Source: Alloyangia pacifica
GTDB taxonomy: Bacteria; Pseudomonadota; Alphaproteobacteria; Rhodobacterales; Rhodobacteraceae
Direction of reading: 5' to 3'
Assembly (NCBI RefSeq): GCF_020524285.1
Contig: NZ_JAIVKX010000003.1
Location: forward strand, 124,001-188,000
DNA: 64,000 bases
This document shows, one piece after another, positions 61,622 through 64,000 of the stretch. The position numbers were made by a program, and so were the translations under genes. Numbering within the stretch: the stretch's first letter is position 1; each line of letters starts with the position of its first letter. The notes below the pieces were generated by a model. It did no database searches, was not told where the DNA came from, and saw only the letters and a program-made list of their open reading frames with translations.

Positions 61622-62370
61622 GCGTTTGCGCCCTGCGCCTGGCGACCTCTCACGCTGCTGCGGAGGGCTGTGGCGCACAACGCTGCGCCAAGACGACGGC
61701 TGACAAGAGCCTGCCCTGCGACTAGCGACACGGGTGCGGCGTCGGCAATAGCAGTGTCGGCGATTTTTGAAGGGGAATGCGGGGGCGGTGCTGCAGCTTC
61801 AAGTTCCTCGACGCCACGCACTGGGTGGGGGCTGAAACGGCGTGGCGCCGAGGGAAGCCATATGCAGCTACATCTCAAGTTATCCTCCGGAAATCGGGCG
61901 AGACTAAGGAACGCCTGCGGCCTTCGTGCAGCAGGCCAGGTGGATTTTCACGGATCGGCAAGGGGCCGCTCAAAAGCCCGCCGGAGCAGCAGGAAATCGC
62001 CCACAAAGAGGCCTGTCCGTCTAGCCGCAAGATTTTTCGGGATTTCTGCCGCGAGCGACCAAGCGCCTCCCGCGCCCATCGCGTGACGCACCTGCGCAAT
62101 GGCGCGGGGAGTCCCACGCCGACGCGCCTCTCTCTTGCATGAAGACAATGGCGGGAATTCGGACCCAATAAGACCCCACTAAGGCGCGGTCTGCGAGAAT
62201 GCCGCCCGGATGTCTCCCTGGCACCCTTGCACCCTTGCACCCTTGCACCCTTGCACCCTTGCACCCAGGATAGCACCCGCCGCCTCTGCGACGAGCGCGC
62301 GGCCGAATGGAGAGCTCTGGCCCGCGTTCTCCGAATCGCGCCTCTGCCCCCGCACCGCCCGGCGGCACGA
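61622..62370. other. 750-base gene-poor region
   Basis: No reading frame here has the codon pattern, length or family similarity of a real gene; possible frames are broken or low in complexity. The sequence seems less GC-rich than its neighbours. It ends with an 8-base tandem repeat. It may be remains of an inserted element or decayed genes; no transposase or integrase fragment can be named. Confidence 0.55.
62221..62266 (+). repeat. 8-base tandem repeat, GCACCCTT, five copies plus partial
   Basis: Five perfect consecutive copies of GCACCCTT followed by a partial one (GCACCC). Lies about 100 bases downstream of the RsbW-like gene. Confidence 0.95.
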
Positions 62371-62880
62371 TCAGCGCAGCCTGTCGGACCCGCCGGAACC
62401 CTCCGCTGCGCACTCAGGCTCGCGCGCCACCGCGATCTCAAGGATATTTTCGCCGGCGTCGCGGCGATAGCTCACCTCCGAGGCGAGCCGCCGGATCAGG
62501 TACCAACCGAAGCCGCCCTCCGGCAGATCGCCATCGTGCCCCAGAGGTTTCAGCCTCCCCTCGGGCAGGACAAGACCCGGCATGGGCGCCCCACGATCGC
62601 GGAGCTGCAGGCAGATCGCGCCGGGCAGCTCCAGCAGCCGGACCTGGATGCGCCCCGCACCCTGCCCCGCGTAGGCGTGTTCGACGATATTGTTCAATGC
62701 CTCGGCCAGAACCAGTTCCACGATCCCCCTGAACTGCGGGCCATATCCGCCGCGAACGAGCGCCTCCGTCGCCCGGACGAGGGCCCGGCGCACGTCCATC
62801 GGTGAGCTGCCGATCTCCAGAGTCATCTCGGGGCATAGCGGGTGCTGGTTATCGCTCCTCTTTGCGGAACTGAGAGCCAT
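62371..62880 (-). CDS. RsbW/SpoIIAB-like serine kinase anti-sigma factor
   Basis: About 169 residues with a GHKL ATPase domain: ELVLAEALNNIVEHAYAGQG (N-box) and LPEGGFGWYLIRRLASEVSY (G-box); the middle has LQLRDRGAPMP. Such proteins hold a sigma factor and phosphorylate a STAS-domain antagonist, which is encoded directly upstream (62896-63270). The ATG at 62880 has AGGG 9 bases upstream; an ATG three codons earlier is possible. No sigma factor or PP2C phosphatase gene is seen nearby. Confidence 0.88.
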   Translation of the reverse strand: MALSSAKRSDNQHPLCPEMTLEIGSSPMDVRRALVRATEALVRGGYGPQFRGIVELVLAEALNNIVEHAYAGQGAGRIQVRLLELPGAICLQLRDRGAPMPGLVLPEGRLKPLGHDGDLPEGGFGWYLIRRLASEVSYRRDAGENILEIAVAREPECAAEGSGGSDRLR

Positions 62881-62895
62881 CGCCGCCATCCCTGA

Positions 62896-63270
62896 TCAGT
62901 GGCCCGGCGCATCCGAGCCGAAGCGGAGCGCCGGCTCGGACAGCGCCGAGGCCTCCGCCGCGGCCAAGGTCGGGAAGAGGACAAAGATCGTTTCCATCCG
63001 GGTGAGCCGGAAGAGCTTGTCCACCATTGGCGTCAGCCCAGCGAGGTCCAGCTGCTGGCCGGGCGCCATAGACTTCTTCACTGCAACGATCGCACCGAGA
63101 CCGCTGGAATCGATGAACTCCACCGCCGAAAGATCGAGGATCACCCTGCGCGCCTCCGGCAACAGCGCCGCGCGCATGGCATCCTTGAACTGGATCGCCG
63201 CCGCTGCGTCGATGCGTGGCGCACCGACGGTGATCACCTGCGGCTCCGTTCCCCGGCACGTCAGTTTCAT
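62896..63270 (-). CDS. STAS-domain anti-sigma factor antagonist (RsbV/SpoIIAA-like)
   Basis: 124-residue STAS protein: VILDLSAVEFIDSSGLGAIV includes the phospho-acceptor serine, probably Ser55 in the D-S-S-G motif; LDLAGLTPMVDKLFRLTRME follows. Its counterpart kinase is encoded 15 bases downstream. The start at 63270 has AGAGG about 8 bases upstream. The leader contains 16-17-base repeats. Confidence 0.9.
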   Translation of the reverse strand: MKLTCRGTEPQVITVGAPRIDAAAAIQFKDAMRAALLPEARRVILDLSAVEFIDSSGLGAIVAVKKSMAPGQQLDLAGLTPMVDKLFRLTRMETIFVLFPTLAAAEASALSEPALRFGSDAPGH

Positions 63271-63288
63271 GTGTGCTACCTCTGACAG

Positions 63289-63370
63289 GTGTCTTTCCCG
63301 AGCCGTGTCTTTCCCCGAACCGTGTCTTTCGCCGAACCGCGTCTTCCACGAACCGCGACAGTCCCCGAAA
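63289..63370 (+). repeat. 16-17-base imperfect tandem repeat, five copies
   Basis: Units start at 63289, 63305, 63322, 63339 and 63355; the best-kept form is GTGTCTTTCCCCGAACC, the last two are eroded. They lie directly upstream of the STAS gene (minus strand), within its promoter or leader, and 190 bases before the thiolase start. Confidence 0.88.
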
Positions 63371-63556
63371 GGCGACCGACCCCGGAAAGACCCCGGAAAG
63401 GCGTCCGCGCTCAGACGGGCCCCGGACCAGCGCCAACGGCACGCGGAGCGCCCCTGTGCATTGCCCAAGCCCCGACAAGCGCCCATATTCTCGGCAAGCT
63501 AGACGGCAATCCTTACCATTCGGTATTCAGGTGCCGTATCCGTGGGAGGAGAGAGC

Positions 63557-64000
63557 ATGCAGGATGTGGTGATAACCGGTGCCGCGCGCACCGCGATGGG
63601 AGGGTTCCAGGGGATGCTGTCCGGGCTCGGCGCCGCCGAGCTTGGCGGCGCGGCGATCCGCGCGGCCCTGTCCGAGGCCGGACGCCCGGCGGTCGACGAG
63701 CTGCTGATGGGCTGCGTGCTGCCCGCCGGACAGGGCCAGGCCCCGGCCCGGCAGGCCGGCTTCAAGGCCGGGCTCGGCGAGGAGGTCCCGGCTACCACGC
63801 TCAACAAGATGTGCGGCTCGGGCATGAAGGCGGCGATGATGGCCTGGGACCGGCTGGCGCTCGGCCAGGCCGAGGTGATGGTCGCGGGCGGCATGGAGAG
63901 CATGACCAACGCGCCCTACCTGCTGCCGAAGATGCGCGGCGGCGCGCGGCTCGGCCACGGCGAGGTGGTCGACCACATGTTCCTCGACGGGCTCGAGGAC
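63557..64000 (+). CDS. Thiolase (acetyl-CoA acetyltransferase), N-terminal part (cut by window edge)
   Basis: The first 148 residues of a thiolase-fold acetyl-CoA C-acetyltransferase, open to the right edge. [18 protein letters not shown] is the thiolase start; the active-site nucleophile Cys is in [17 protein letters not shown], and [18 protein letters not shown] follows, as in biosynthetic/acetoacetyl-CoA thiolases. GGGAGGAG is close to the ATG. In this genome it could serve PHB synthesis or acetoacetyl-CoA breakdown along with ScoAB; the choice needs the missing C-terminus and context. Confidence 0.93.
   Translation, partial: MQDVVITGAARTAMGGFQGMLSGLGAAELGGAAIRAALSEAGRPAVDELLMGCVLPAGQGQAPARQAGFKAGLGEEVPATTLNKMCGSGMKAAMMAWDRLALGQAEVMVAGGMESMTNAPYLLPKMRGGARLGHGEVVDHMFLDGLED

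Noticed and set aside
61875-62441. 188-codon open frame on the minus strand
   Set aside because: It includes the 8-base repeat as low-complexity peptide, overlaps the end of the RsbW-like gene in another frame and matches no family.
62221-63370. Direct repeats considered as a CRISPR array
   Set aside because: Repeats are contiguous or nearly so, too short, without unique spacers and without cas genes.

Overview
The window is a GC-rich, densely packed alphaproteobacterial chromosome segment, most likely from the Rhodobacteraceae (Roseobacter group). This is inferred from gene content and order: the ctaC-ctaB-coxF-ctaG-ctaE-SURF1-thrC-M16 peptidase run, the phaZ/phaC/phaP locus, a small SRP RNA of the alphaproteobacterial type, an RTX protein with the N-terminal domain usual in this family, a perfect FNR box in front of ctaC, and many copies of an intergenic TTCTTCTCTTT/AAATACGCC repeat. 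The species is not assigned. I recognise no tRNA, rRNA, CRISPR array, prophage or intact insertion sequence.

Layout. 1-3.8 kb: a truncated SulP anion permease, a TauE/SafE exporter, then methylthioadenosine salvage (mtnP, a LysE-type exporter, apt). 3.9-7.9 kb: polyhydroxybutyrate metabolism (phaZ divergent from phaC-phaP, with PhaR-type operators before phaP). 7.9-10.9 kb: an SLC13-type transporter and the acetoacetate:succinyl-CoA transferase scoAB. 11.2-16.9 kb: topA, dprA, tldD. 16.9-24.9 kb: aa3 oxidase subunits and assembly factors, followed by thrC, an M16 peptidase and an acetyltransferase. 25-32.5 kb: a secreted metallo-beta-lactamase-fold protein, a phosphoglycolate phosphatase, a methyltransferase, and a YnjBCD-like ABC importer with a FGGY kinase. 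32.5-41 kb: SRPBCC protein, nudC, Tat-exported cpdB, small enzymes, and a NitT/TauT-type ABC importer behind a RutR-like palindrome. 41-50 kb: a stand-alone AAA ATPase, SRP RNA, a LuxR-type response regulator facing a cysteine-free molybdopterin-oxidoreductase-fold exported protein plus a hybrid histidine kinase, and three glycosyltransferases. 50-57 kb: a LysR regulator, an RTX adhesin-like protein with three LamG-like repeats, and a membrane-anchored OmpA-domain protein with a coiled-coil partner. 57-61.6 kb: ubiA facing rsmE-acetyltransferase-membrane protein-gshA. 61.6-64 kb: a gene-poor stretch with an 8-bp tandem repeat, an RsbW/RsbV-like pair, and the start of a thiolase.

How it fits together. 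PhaZ and PhaC/PhaP turn PHB over; ScoAB and the thiolase at the right edge belong to the route by which acetoacetate re-enters acetyl-CoA metabolism. MtnP releases adenine that Apt recaptures. The cox cluster gives copper- and heme-dependent assembly of aa3 oxidase, probably under oxygen control through an FNR-type regulator. The most interesting unit is the 42.6-50.1 kb sensory/polysaccharide region: the sensor operon and the glycosyltransferase operon carry the same rare palindrome, CCTAYCC-N4-GGATAGG, suggesting that one regulator, perhaps the adjacent LuxR-type response regulator, controls both.
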